Below, piece after piece: positions 1 to 5,184 of a stretch of DNA of 5,184 nucleotides (position 1 is the stretch's first letter; each line of letters opens with the position of its first letter). The notes under the pieces are model-generated. The model made no database searches. It was given only the letters and a program-made list of their open reading frames with translations, and was not told where the DNA came from. Origin of the DNA: an uncultured Oscillospiraceae bacterium. GTDB taxonomy: Bacteria; Bacillota; Clostridia; Oscillospirales; Acutalibacteraceae. A program made the position numbers and the translations under genes. The DNA lies in NCBI GenBank assembly GCA_902489335.1, contig CABTZO010000065.1:1-5184 (forward strand). Direction: 5' to 3'.

Positions 1-21
1 AGACGTGTGCTCTTCCGATCT
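1..21. other. Illumina TruSeq adapter remnant (not genomic)
   Basis: These 21 bases begin AGACGTGTGC and end GCTCTTCCGATCT. From memory they equal the 3' end of the Illumina TruSeq/multiplexing read-2 adapter, or, read on the minus strand, the familiar adapter start AGATCGGAAGAGC. The match is full length and sits exactly at the contig edge, as expected for untrimmed read-through carried into an assembly. Genomic sequence starts at about position 22. The open reading frame of the minus-strand CDF gene happens to stay open through it, adding seven false residues (KIGRAHV, the first codon using one genomic base). A gene caller would therefore not notice the junction. Confidence 0.96.
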
Positions 22-901
22 TTGACAATTCATTTTCAATCTCGTCAATTTTTTCATGTATTAAGAAAATATCTTCCTTGCTGTCAACTTCAACATGCAA
101 AGAAAAAAAGGCTCTTCCGGGACCATAATCATGAATTATAAGGTCATGCATTCCGACTATATAGTCATATTTTTCAGAAGCCATTTTTATATAGTCCTCA
201 ATTTTTTTGACTGTATTTTTATCAGCCGAACCTCCGAGCAAAGTGCTTATTGTTTCGGATATAGATTGAAAACCGCCTATTAAAATCAAAATGGCAACTC
301 CAAGTCCAAAAATTCCGTCAAGATTTATCGAAACATAGGGATCGACAACAAAGCATAGAAGAACAGCCGATGTTGTGATAACGTCGTTTAACGAGTCTTT
401 GAAGACTGCCTTCATAGGCAGAGAATTTATTTTCGCTCCATAATGTCTGTTATATATAGCCATATATATTTTTACAAAAATTGAAACCGACAAAATTACG
501 ATCTGTAAAACACCAAACTGTGTTTTAGTGGGATTTATTATTTTTTCTATTGAAGTTTTTGACAGTTCAAATCCTACAATTAAAATTACAATTCCTACAA
601 TGAGTGCGGCTATATATTCCATTCTCCCATGACCGAAAGGATGTTCATTATCCGCTTTTTTACCGGATATTTTAAATCCGATTGCCGTTACAAGTGAGGA
701 AAGTGAATCTGTTAAATTATTGAATGAATCTGCCATTATTGCCATCGATTTTGACAAAAATCCCGCAAGATATTTAAAGCCAAATAAAAACAGGTTTATA
801 AAAACGCCCAAGATCCCGGACATAACGCCAATTTTAGTTCGGTTATTTTGATCTTTATAATCTATATTTTTTCCAAGAAAAATTCTAATAAGCAGTGCCA
901 T
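22..901 (-). CDS. Cation diffusion facilitator (CDF) family metal efflux transporter, probably Mn-type; 3'-truncated by contig end
   Basis: This is an inner-membrane divalent-cation/proton antiporter of the CDF (MMT1/FieF-like) family, which exports metal from the cytoplasm. The ATG at 901-899 follows GGAG (911-908) by 6 nt. The 293 visible codons hold about six membrane segments (roughly residues 24-47, 53-78, 96-113, 129-149, 163-187, 196-214). The cytoplasmic domain starts near residue 220 and carries a YGPGR motif at 259-263. The family signature FGHGR is at 89-93. Aligned by eye to E. coli YiiP, the transport site is N61/D65 in TM2 (ADSFNNLTDS) and D169/D173 in TM5 (KDSLNDV). The lack of histidine in this quartet is unlike zinc exporters and, as I recall the family, resembles manganese exporters such as MntE; this specificity is inferred. 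Homologues with this type of C-terminal domain are often about 380-390 aa, so perhaps 80-90 residues are missing. It is divergent from the popT operon. Confidence 0.93.
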
Positions 902-907
902 TTTTTT

Positions 908-911
908 CTCC
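908..911 (-). promoter_or_regulatory. Ribosome binding site of the CDF gene
   Basis: On the minus strand GGAG lies 6 nt before the ATG at 901-899. It supports this start, and no earlier in-frame start with a comparable site is evident. Confidence 0.75.
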
Positions 912-930
912 GTTTTATAAATATATGCGT

Positions 931-959
931 ATTCTATATTATTTGTAAGTAAAAGTAAA
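931..959 (-). promoter_or_regulatory. Putative sigma-A promoter for the CDF gene
   Basis: On the minus strand a -35-like TTTACT (959-954, 4/6 matches to consensus) and a -10-like TAGAAT (936-931, 5/6) are separated by 17 bp. Transcription would begin near 924, leaving a leader of about 23 nt, too short for a riboswitch. AT-rich DNA gives many such matches, so this is only a plausible candidate. A TATAAA closer to the gene (around 913-918) was judged too near the ribosome site to be the -10. Confidence 0.4.
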
Positions 960-973
960 ACGAAGAATTTATG

Positions 974-1002
974 TTGTTAAAACTATAAGGCTTTGTTATA
1001 AT
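974..1002 (+). promoter_or_regulatory. Sigma-A promoter with extended -10, upstream of popT operon
   Basis: TTGTTA (974-979, 4/6) is followed after exactly 17 bp by a perfect TATAAT (997-1002). A TG dinucleotide at 994-995 gives the extended -10 form TGtTATAAT. Transcription would start near 1008-1010, leaving a leader of under 30 nt before the ATG at 1037. This is the only strong promoter seen ahead of the five-gene run and probably drives all of it. Confidence 0.8.
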
Positions 1003-1023
1003 TTCATTGCAAATTTACTTTTG

Positions 1024-1029
1024 AAAGGA
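1024..1029 (+). promoter_or_regulatory. Ribosome binding site of popT
   Basis: AAAGGA lies 7 nt before the ATG at 1037, inside a very short 5' leader. It supports that start. Confidence 0.75.
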
Positions 1030-1036
1030 CATTTCA

Positions 1037-1912
1037 ATGAATAAAATAAAAAAAGCAATTGTTCTTGCAATTAAAGGTTTCATTATAGGAATTGCCAATG
1101 TAATCCCCGGAGTGTCGGGAGGAACTCTTGCACTTGTTTTGGGACTCTATGAAGACCTGATTGATTCAATCAGCCACTTCATTTCAAAATTCAAGAAAAG
1201 CTTTTCATTTCTGTTCCCGATTTTAATCGGTATTGCGCTTGCTTTTTTGAGTATGAGTCACCTTGTCACTTATTGCCTTGACAACTATGTTTTTGCGACA
1301 GTAATGTTGTTCTTCGGAGCGGTTTTGGGCGGACTTCCGATGCTTACAAAGGTTATAAAAAATCAAAAAGTAACGGTTTCAAGAGTTTTAGTTTTACTCC
1401 TCACTTTTGCACTCACAATAGGCCTGCTTTTCATAAACGGAAATCATGGTCAAGTTTCTTTTGAAAAAATAACCTTTTTGAATGCGCTTCTATGGATTAT
1501 TGTAGGTGCCGTTGCTTCTGCCACAATGGTTATCCCGGGCGTTTCAGGTTCGGCATTTTTAATGACAATCGGATATTACGAGCCGTTCATGAATACCGTT
1601 AAATCACTCACAAATCCGGGATCTGACAAAGGTCATGCTATTTTAGTTTTAATTATCTTTTTCATTGGAATTGTTATAGGTATTGTCGGAATATCAAAAT
1701 TAATAGGTTTCTTATTAAAAAAATACAGAGTAACGACGTTTTGGGGAATCATAGGTTTTGTTACCGCAAGTGCTATAGTAATAATAATACAGAACTTTAT
1801 TTTTGGCGGAATTCAAAATAATCTTGCCGGTACCGGAGTTATGGAATATATAATCGGCGTAGTTTTATGTGTTTTAGGATTTTTAGCCGCTTATAAATTA
1901 GGAGATAAATAA
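1037..1912 (+). CDS. popT: DUF368 family membrane protein, PopT-type undecaprenyl-phosphate translocase
   Basis: A 291-aa, very hydrophobic membrane protein of the DUF368 family (PF04018). Members in Vibrio cholerae (VCA0040) and Staphylococcus aureus (PopT) have been shown to return the lipid carrier undecaprenyl phosphate to the cytoplasmic leaflet, where it is reused for peptidoglycan and other envelope polymers. The hallmark is a duplicated glycine/proline motif: NVIPGVSGGT around residues 21-30 followed by LGLYED, and MVIPGVSGS around 164-172 followed by IGYYEP. Each sits at the start of a half-protein, consistent with a two-repeat transporter fold. About eight further hydrophobic stretches are visible. 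Length is normal for the family and no key motif is missing. The gene is first in the operon, and its last codons carry the ribosome site of obg, which starts 3 bp after its TAA. Family assignment is firm; the translocase role is transferred from homologues. Confidence 0.92.
   Translation: MNKIKKAIVLAIKGFIIGIANVIPGVSGGTLALVLGLYEDLIDSISHFISKFKKSFSFLFPILIGIALAFLSMSHLVTYCLDNYVFATVMLFFGAVLGGLPMLTKVIKNQKVTVSRVLVLLLTFALTIGLLFINGNHGQVSFEKITFLNALLWIIVGAVASATMVIPGVSGSAFLMTIGYYEPFMNTVKSLTNPGSDKGHAILVLIIFFIGIVIGIVGISKLIGFLLKKYRVTTFWGIIGFVTASAIVIIIQNFIFGGIQNNLAGTGVMEYIIGVVLCVLGFLAAYKLGDK
1900..1905 (+). promoter_or_regulatory. Ribosome binding site deciding the TTG start of obg
   Basis: AGGAGA lies in the last sense codons of popT, with about 11 nt between GGAG and the TTG at 1916. 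No ATG or GTG is suitably placed, and the residues after TTG match the conserved Obg N-terminus (MFxD), so this site and the TTG go together. Confidence 0.75.
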
Positions 1913-1915
1913 TAA

Positions 1916-3190
1916 TTGTTTACTGACAAACTTACAATTAAAGTTGCTGCCGGAAAAGGCGGTAACGGGTGTGCTTCTTTCAGGCGAGAAAAATATGTTG
2001 CTAACGGCGGTCCTGACGGAGGCGACGGAGGAGACGGAGGAAATGTTATCTTTACCGTCGATACGGCATATTCAAATCTTGCCGTTTATCGTCGACAAAA
2101 TAAAGTCTATAAAGCCGGAAACGGAGAAGACGGAAAAAGCAAAAAAAGAAACGGTAAAAAAGGCAACGACCTCATTTTGAAAGTTCCGAAAGGCACGATA
2201 ATAAAAGAAGTAAACAGCGGAGTTATCATTGCAGATATGAATGATAACAACGACTTTATTGCCGCTCACGGAGGAAAAGGCGGACTCGGAAATCAACATT
2301 TTGCCACTTCGACAACACAAGCTCCAAAATTTGCAAAGTCGGGAAAAAACGGAGAAGCTTGGGAACTTGTTTTAGAGCTCAAACTTATTGCAGATGTCGG
2401 ACTTGTCGGATTCCCAAATGTAGGCAAATCAACTTTAATCTCGATACTCACAAATGCTCGTCCTAAAATCGGAAATTACAGTTTTACCACGCTTTCCCCT
2501 GTTTTGGGTGTGGCTGAAATAGATTATAATCATAGTTTTGTAATAGCCGATATCCCCGGACTTATTGAAGGTGCCCATGAAGGAACCGGACTCGGAGATG
2601 AATTTTTAAGACATATTGAACGCTGCCGAATGATAATTCATGTCGTCGATGTATCGGGCAGTGAGGGGCGAGATCCCAAGGACGATTTTAAGAAAATAAA
2701 TGAAGAATTATATAAATATGACGAAGAACTGTCTAAAAAGCCTCAACTTGTAGTTGCAAATAAATGCGATCTTGCAACAGACGAACAAATCAAAGAATTT
2801 ACAAACCTCATCGAAAAAAGCGGATATCAATGTGTAAAAGTATCTGCCGCAACAACAAGCGGCGTCAAAGATTTAAAGCAAAAAGCTTTTGAAATGATAA
2901 AGCAATTGCCGGAGCCAAAAAAATATAAAGTTCAACAAATTCCTGAAGAATATTATGCTAAAGATAAAGATGATGAAATAAAAATTAATGTCGAAGGCAA
3001 TATTTACAGTATTGAGGCTGAATTTTTCGATAAAATTTTAAGTTATGTCGACTTTGATGATTTTTCATCTCTCGCTTATCTTCAACAGGTATTGAAAGAA
3101 AAAGGAATTGTAGATAAACTCAGAGAAAAAGGAATTAAAACCGGTGATATAGTTATGATTAACGGAGTGCCTTTCGACTATGTTTTATAA
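1916..3190 (+). CDS. obg: Obg family GTPase (ribosome assembly, CgtA/ObgE)
   Basis: Essential GTPase that binds the 50S subunit and links late large-subunit assembly to the GTP/ppGpp state of the cell. At 424 aa it is full length. Residues 1-158 form the glycine-rich Obg domain (RREKYV at 23-28, GGDGGDGGN at 35-43, HGGKGGLGNQHF at 118-129). The G domain follows: G1 GFPNVGKS 165-172, G2 region YSFTTLSP 188-195, G3 DIPG 212-215, G4 NKCD 282-285, G5 SAAT 310-313. The Obg C-terminal (OCT) domain spans roughly 355-424 and ends GDIVMINGVPFDYVL. All nucleotide-binding residues are present. Translation starts at TTG; MFTDKL aligns with the usual MFVDxV start. The gene begins 3 bp after popT and its last 11 bp overlap mrnC. 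In many Bacillota obg sits beside rplU-rpmA, which are absent from this window. Confidence 0.98.
   Translation: MFTDKLTIKVAAGKGGNGCASFRREKYVANGGPDGGDGGDGGNVIFTVDTAYSNLAVYRRQNKVYKAGNGEDGKSKKRNGKKGNDLILKVPKGTIIKEVNSGVIIADMNDNNDFIAAHGGKGGLGNQHFATSTTQAPKFAKSGKNGEAWELVLELKLIADVGLVGFPNVGKSTLISILTNARPKIGNYSFTTLSPVLGVAEIDYNHSFVIADIPGLIEGAHEGTGLGDEFLRHIERCRMIIHVVDVSGSEGRDPKDDFKKINEELYKYDEELSKKPQLVVANKCDLATDEQIKEFTNLIEKSGYQCVKVSAATTSGVKDLKQKAFEMIKQLPEPKKYKVQQIPEEYYAKDKDDEIKINVEGNIYSIEAEFFDKILSYVDFDDFSSLAYLQQVLKEKGIVDKLREKGIKTGDIVMINGVPFDYVL
2015..2041 (+). repeat. Three tandem 9-bp repeats inside obg
   Basis: GACGGAGGM is repeated three times head to tail (2015-2023, 2024-2032, 2033-2041; only the last base varies, C/A/A). 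It encodes Asp-Gly-Gly three times, residues 34-42 of Obg. Glycine-rich loops are normal here in Obg proteins, but near-identical codon use across the three units is notable. Each unit also contains a GGAGG resembling a Shine-Dalgarno site. Confidence 0.85.
3164..3167 (+). promoter_or_regulatory. Ribosome binding site of mrnC inside obg
   Basis: GGAG lies 12 nt before the ATG at 3180, in the last codons of obg. The frame has a TGA at 3156-3158 and no other start codon before 3180, so this ATG is the only possible start in that interval. The spacing is longer than ideal, which fits translation coupled to the end of obg. Confidence 0.55.
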
Positions 3191-3560
3191 TTCTGTTTTA
3201 CAACTGGCTTTCTTGGGCGACAGTATATATGAAACCTTAATAAGAAAAAAATTATTGAGCACTACAAAATTACCGGTAAAAAAATTAAATCAGATTAAGC
3301 TTAAATATGTAACTGCTTCCGCGCAGTCAAAGGCTTTAGAATTTATTTTTGATTCTTTGACAGATGAAGAAAAAGACCTTGTATTAAAGGGCAGAAATGC
3401 TAAAATTACTAATGTTCCAAAGACCGCAACTCACAGAGAATATCACAATGCAACTGCACTTGAGACGCTTTTCGGGTATCTTTATATGAACAATAATTAT
3501 GACAGATTAAATGAACTTGTTGATGTGATTTATAATATGGAGGAAAAAAATGACGATTAA
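3180..3560 (+). CDS. mrnC: Mini-ribonuclease III (Mini-III)
   Basis: A 126-aa RNase III catalytic domain without the double-stranded-RNA-binding domain. In Bacillus subtilis the enzyme trims the 5' and 3' ends of 23S rRNA in the assembling 50S subunit, acting as a cytoplasmic dimer. The signature LAFLGDSIYE lies at 9-18 with the probable metal-binding D14. GRNAKITNVPK is at 71-81 and ATALETLFGYLY at 91-102 with the second probable catalytic acid, E95. The N-terminus is about nine residues shorter than B. subtilis MrnC, but the first helix leading to the active site is intact, and an upstream TGA rules out a longer form. It overlaps obg by 11 bp and the next gene by 11 bp. In other Bacillota mrnC usually follows cysS; here it sits behind obg, another 50S-maturation gene, which makes functional sense. 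Confidence 0.95.
   Translation: MFYNSVLQLAFLGDSIYETLIRKKLLSTTKLPVKKLNQIKLKYVTASAQSKALEFIFDSLTDEEKDLVLKGRNAKITNVPKTATHREYHNATALETLFGYLYMNNNYDRLNELVDVIYNMEEKNDD
3539..3543 (+). promoter_or_regulatory. Strong ribosome binding site of the YitT-family gene
   Basis: GGAGG, a full core Shine-Dalgarno match, lies 6 nt before the ATG at 3550, within the last codons of mrnC. It fixes this start and implies efficient independent initiation despite the overlap. Confidence 0.85.
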
Positions 3561-4434
3561 GAAGATGAAACAGACAAAGACATACAACTTCATATTGGAT
3601 GTTATCGTTTGTTTCCTTGGTGCAACGGCATATTCATATGCTTTGAAAATTTTTACAATTCCAAACCAAATCGCACCCGGTGGCGCAACAGGTATTGCAA
3701 CAATAATAAACTACCTTACACGCTTTCCTATCGGTGCAACAATCACATTGATTAATCTGCCTCTTTTGATAATCGCATTCAAAGTTTACGGTCTTAAATT
3801 CATGTTAAAGACTTTGCTCACCGTTCCGCTAATTTCGGTTATAGTCGACCTTGGTCCCAAAATCACGCCCTATACTTCTAACCCTCTAATAGCAACTATC
3901 TTTGGCGGTTTGCTCGGAGGAATAGGTTCAGCCTTGCTTTTCAGCAGAGGCGCAACCGCAGGCGGATCGGACTTGCTGGCAAAACTCTTAAGAAGAAAAT
4001 GGGCTCATATTTCAATGGGATCGATTATTCTGTTTATAGATGCCTGCGTTGTAATTACTTCCGGTTTTGTTTTCAAAAATGTTGAATCGGTTTTATATGC
4101 TATAATATTTATATTTACAGCTTCGGCTACCGTGAATTATTTACTTTACGGTCGTGGATACGGAAAGCTATTCTTTATTTTTACAAATAAATATAAAGAA
4201 ATTTCAGAATCAATTATAAAAGAAGTCGGTCGAGGAGTTTCGATTTTGAACTCTGTCGGAGCTTATACGGGTAAAGAACAAAAAATGTTGATTTGTGCCG
4301 TAAGAAAAAGTGAAATTACCAAAGTTTCAAAACTTATTCAAAAATATGATGAAAAGGCTTTTGTCATTACAACCGAAGCAAGTGAAATTTTCGGTCAGGG
4401 CTTTAAAATATATGGCTCTGATACAAATAACTAA
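3550..4434 (+). CDS. YitT family membrane protein (YitT_membrane + DUF2179)
   Basis: A 294-aa integral membrane protein of the YitT/YqfU/YvjA group, common in several copies in Bacillota; its substrate or role is not established. About six hydrophobic segments fill residues 15-198. Two conserved small-residue motifs are visible: PNQIAPGGATGIA (38-50) and GATAGGSDLLAK (134-145). The similarity of these motifs hints at an internal duplication. The C-terminal cytoplasmic DUF2179 domain (about 204-290) shows its usual landmarks: RGVSILNSVGAYTGKE (228-243), the strand MLICAVRKSE (246-255), and the end FVITTEASEIFGQGF (271-285). Length is typical and nothing is missing. The start overlaps mrnC by 11 bp and is backed by a GGAGG site. 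No single gene symbol is assigned because paralogues cannot be told apart by eye. Confidence 0.92.
   Translation: MTIKKMKQTKTYNFILDVIVCFLGATAYSYALKIFTIPNQIAPGGATGIATIINYLTRFPIGATITLINLPLLIIAFKVYGLKFMLKTLLTVPLISVIVDLGPKITPYTSNPLIATIFGGLLGGIGSALLFSRGATAGGSDLLAKLLRRKWAHISMGSIILFIDACVVITSGFVFKNVESVLYAIIFIFTASATVNYLLYGRGYGKLFFIFTNKYKEISESIIKEVGRGVSILNSVGAYTGKEQKMLICAVRKSEITKVSKLIQKYDEKAFVITTEASEIFGQGFKIYGSDTNN
4098..4106 (+). promoter_or_regulatory. Possible internal extended -10 element in the YitT-family gene
   Basis: TGCTATAAT is a perfect extended -10 but has no acceptable -35 at 16-18 bp (the bases there read about AATGTT). A TTGAAT lies only 13 bp upstream. It could give a low-level separate transcript for yebC about 340 bp downstream, but the bases also encode conserved-looking membrane residues and may be chance. 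Confidence 0.2.
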
Positions 4435-4440
4435 AGGAGA
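4434..4440 (+). promoter_or_regulatory. Ribosome binding site of yebC
   Basis: AAGGAGA abuts the stop codon of the preceding gene, with 6 nt between GGAG and the ATG at 4446. An out-of-frame ATG at 4441 is too close to the site to compete. Confidence 0.85.
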
Positions 4441-4445
4441 ATGAT

Positions 4446-5165
4446 ATGTCAGGACACTCAAAATGGAATAATATAAAAGCGAAAAAAGAAAAGACTGACG
4501 CTCAAAAAGCGAAAATCTTTACAAAAATGGGAAGAGAAATAACCGTTGCGGTAAAAGAAGGCGGTCCCAATCCCGAACAAAATTCAAAACTCAAGGACGT
4601 AATCGCAAAAGCAAAGAGCAACAATGTTCCAAACGACAACATAGAGAGAATTATCAAAAAAGCATCCGGTGACGGAAATTCTGATAACTATGAAAACATT
4701 ATATATGAGGGATATGCCCCCGCCGGTGTTGCAGTGATTATAAGAGCACTCACGGACAACCGAAACAGAACCGCAGGAGACGTCAGACACATATTTGACA
4801 AACACGGCGGAAATATGGGTCAAAGCGGCAGCGTTTCATTTCTCTTTGATTTACTTGGTATTATAGTAATTGAAAGCAACGATATTGACGCAGAAAAACT
4901 GATGGATGATGCTATCAGTGCGGGTGCCGAAGACTTTATTATCGAAGACGAATATTTTGAAGTCAGAACAAACCCTCATGATTTCAGTGCAGTATCGGAA
5001 GCTTTGCAAAATTCGGGATATAAATTTTTATCGGCAGAGATTTCCTATGTTCCGAAAACAACCGTCAAGGTCGATAACGAAGAAGACGCATTAAAAATCG
5101 AAAAAATGCTTGACATGTTTGAAGACAACGACGACATTCAGAGTGTTGACACAAATATGGAATAA
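4446..5165 (+). CDS. yebC: YebC/PmpR (TACO1) family translation factor / regulator
   Basis: A 239-aa cytoplasmic protein of the YebC/PmpR/TACO1 family. Members have been described both as DNA-binding repressors (PmpR in Pseudomonas) and, more recently, as ribosome-associated factors that relieve stalling at proline-rich stretches, as mitochondrial TACO1 does. Which role applies here cannot be read from sequence. Signatures in order are SGHSKWNNIKAKK (2-14), KIFTK (23-27), EGYAPAGVA (88-96), TDNRNRT (103-109) and GGNMGQSGSVSFLF (121-134). The C-terminal half is acidic and ends in the usual helical stretch around ALKIEKMLDMFEDNDD (215-230). Length is normal. It starts 11 bp after the YitT-family gene, so probably shares its mRNA. 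In many bacteria yebC adjoins ruvC/ruvA/ruvB; no ruv gene is visible here, although only 19 bases follow. Confidence 0.97.
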   Translation: MSGHSKWNNIKAKKEKTDAQKAKIFTKMGREITVAVKEGGPNPEQNSKLKDVIAKAKSNNVPNDNIERIIKKASGDGNSDNYENIIYEGYAPAGVAVIIRALTDNRNRTAGDVRHIFDKHGGNMGQSGSVSFLFDLLGIIVIESNDIDAEKLMDDAISAGAEDFIIEDEYFEVRTNPHDFSAVSEALQNSGYKFLSAEISYVPKTTVKVDNEEDALKIEKMLDMFEDNDDIQSVDTNME

Positions 5166-5184
5166 GAACAAAATAAATTGGCGG

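Noticed and set aside
111..119. GCTCTTCCG repeats the adapter bases 9-17, suggesting a second adapter insertion or misassembly
   Set aside because: On the minus strand these bases encode the Gly-Arg-Ala of the YGPGRA stretch expected in this CDF C-terminal domain, and the reading frame continues on both sides. The 9-base match is chance.
95..283. Plus-strand open frame of 62 codons
   Set aside because: It lies wholly antisense to the conserved CDF gene, has no ribosome site and its protein resembles nothing I recognise.
902..1036. A manganese (yybP-ykoY) or other riboswitch in the leader of the CDF or popT gene
   Set aside because: Both predicted leaders are under 30 nt and the region has no structured helices, so there is no room for a riboswitch.
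1944..2180. Second plus-frame open frame within obg, with GGAGG just before an in-frame ATG at 2043
   Set aside because: GGAGG is only 2 nt from that ATG, too close to initiate, and the product is a repetitive Glu/Lys/Thr artefact of the Gly-rich Obg loop in another frame.
2072..2320. Minus-strand open frame of 82 codons inside obg
   Set aside because: Shadow of the conserved obg coding sequence, with no promoter or ribosome site and a low-complexity Phe/Val/Ser-rich product.
4584..4823. Minus-strand open frame of 79 codons inside yebC
   Set aside because: Antisense to a fully conserved yebC reading frame and lacking any initiation signal.
1037..5165. A new defence, mobile or secretion system
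   Set aside because: Every gene belongs to a known housekeeping or membrane-protein family with intact motifs, there are no transfer signs, and the novelty lies only in gene order.
5166..5184. A terminator or next gene after yebC
   Set aside because: Only 19 bases remain. They contain no hairpin or U-run and no start codon with a ribosome site, so nothing can be claimed.

Overview
The window is a contig end from an AT-rich bacterium, almost certainly a low-G+C Bacillota (Clostridia/Tissierellia-like). The evidence is Mini-ribonuclease III, a two-domain YitT-type membrane protein, a DUF368 (PopT-type) transporter, strong GGAGG ribosome sites and very tight gene packing. I cannot place it to genus. 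Base composition and codon style look uniform across all genes, and I see no mobile element, tRNA, rRNA, CRISPR or phage gene.

Layout. Bases 1-21 are not genomic: they match the Illumina TruSeq adapter end left on the contig. From 22 to 901, on the minus strand, lies the first 293 codons of a cation diffusion facilitator (CDF) metal exporter whose C-terminus runs off the contig. Bases 902-1036 are a divergent promoter region, with a good sigma-A-type promoter facing right and a weaker one facing left. From 1037 to 5165 five plus-strand genes are packed almost without gaps: popT (DUF368, undecaprenyl-phosphate translocase family), obg (ribosome-assembly GTPase, TTG start), mrnC (Mini-RNase III), a YitT/DUF2179 membrane protein, and yebC (YebC/PmpR family). 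The gaps are 3 bp, then overlaps of 11 bp and 11 bp, then 11 bp. This strongly suggests a single transcript from the promoter at 974-1002. The last 19 bases contain no gene or terminator, so the operon may continue.

Function. Three of the five operon genes act on ribosomes or translation: Obg in 50S assembly, MrnC in 23S rRNA end maturation, and YebC as a ribosome-associated or regulatory factor. The other two are membrane proteins: PopT recycles the cell-wall lipid carrier, and the YitT-family protein has no known substrate. The grouping ties ribosome biogenesis to envelope growth, but no interaction between the products can be read from the sequence.

I found no previously undescribed system. 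The points most worth attention are the adapter contamination, the metal-site composition of the CDF protein (Asn-Asp/Asp-Asp, suggesting manganese), the unusual gene neighbourhood, and the overlapping translational architecture.
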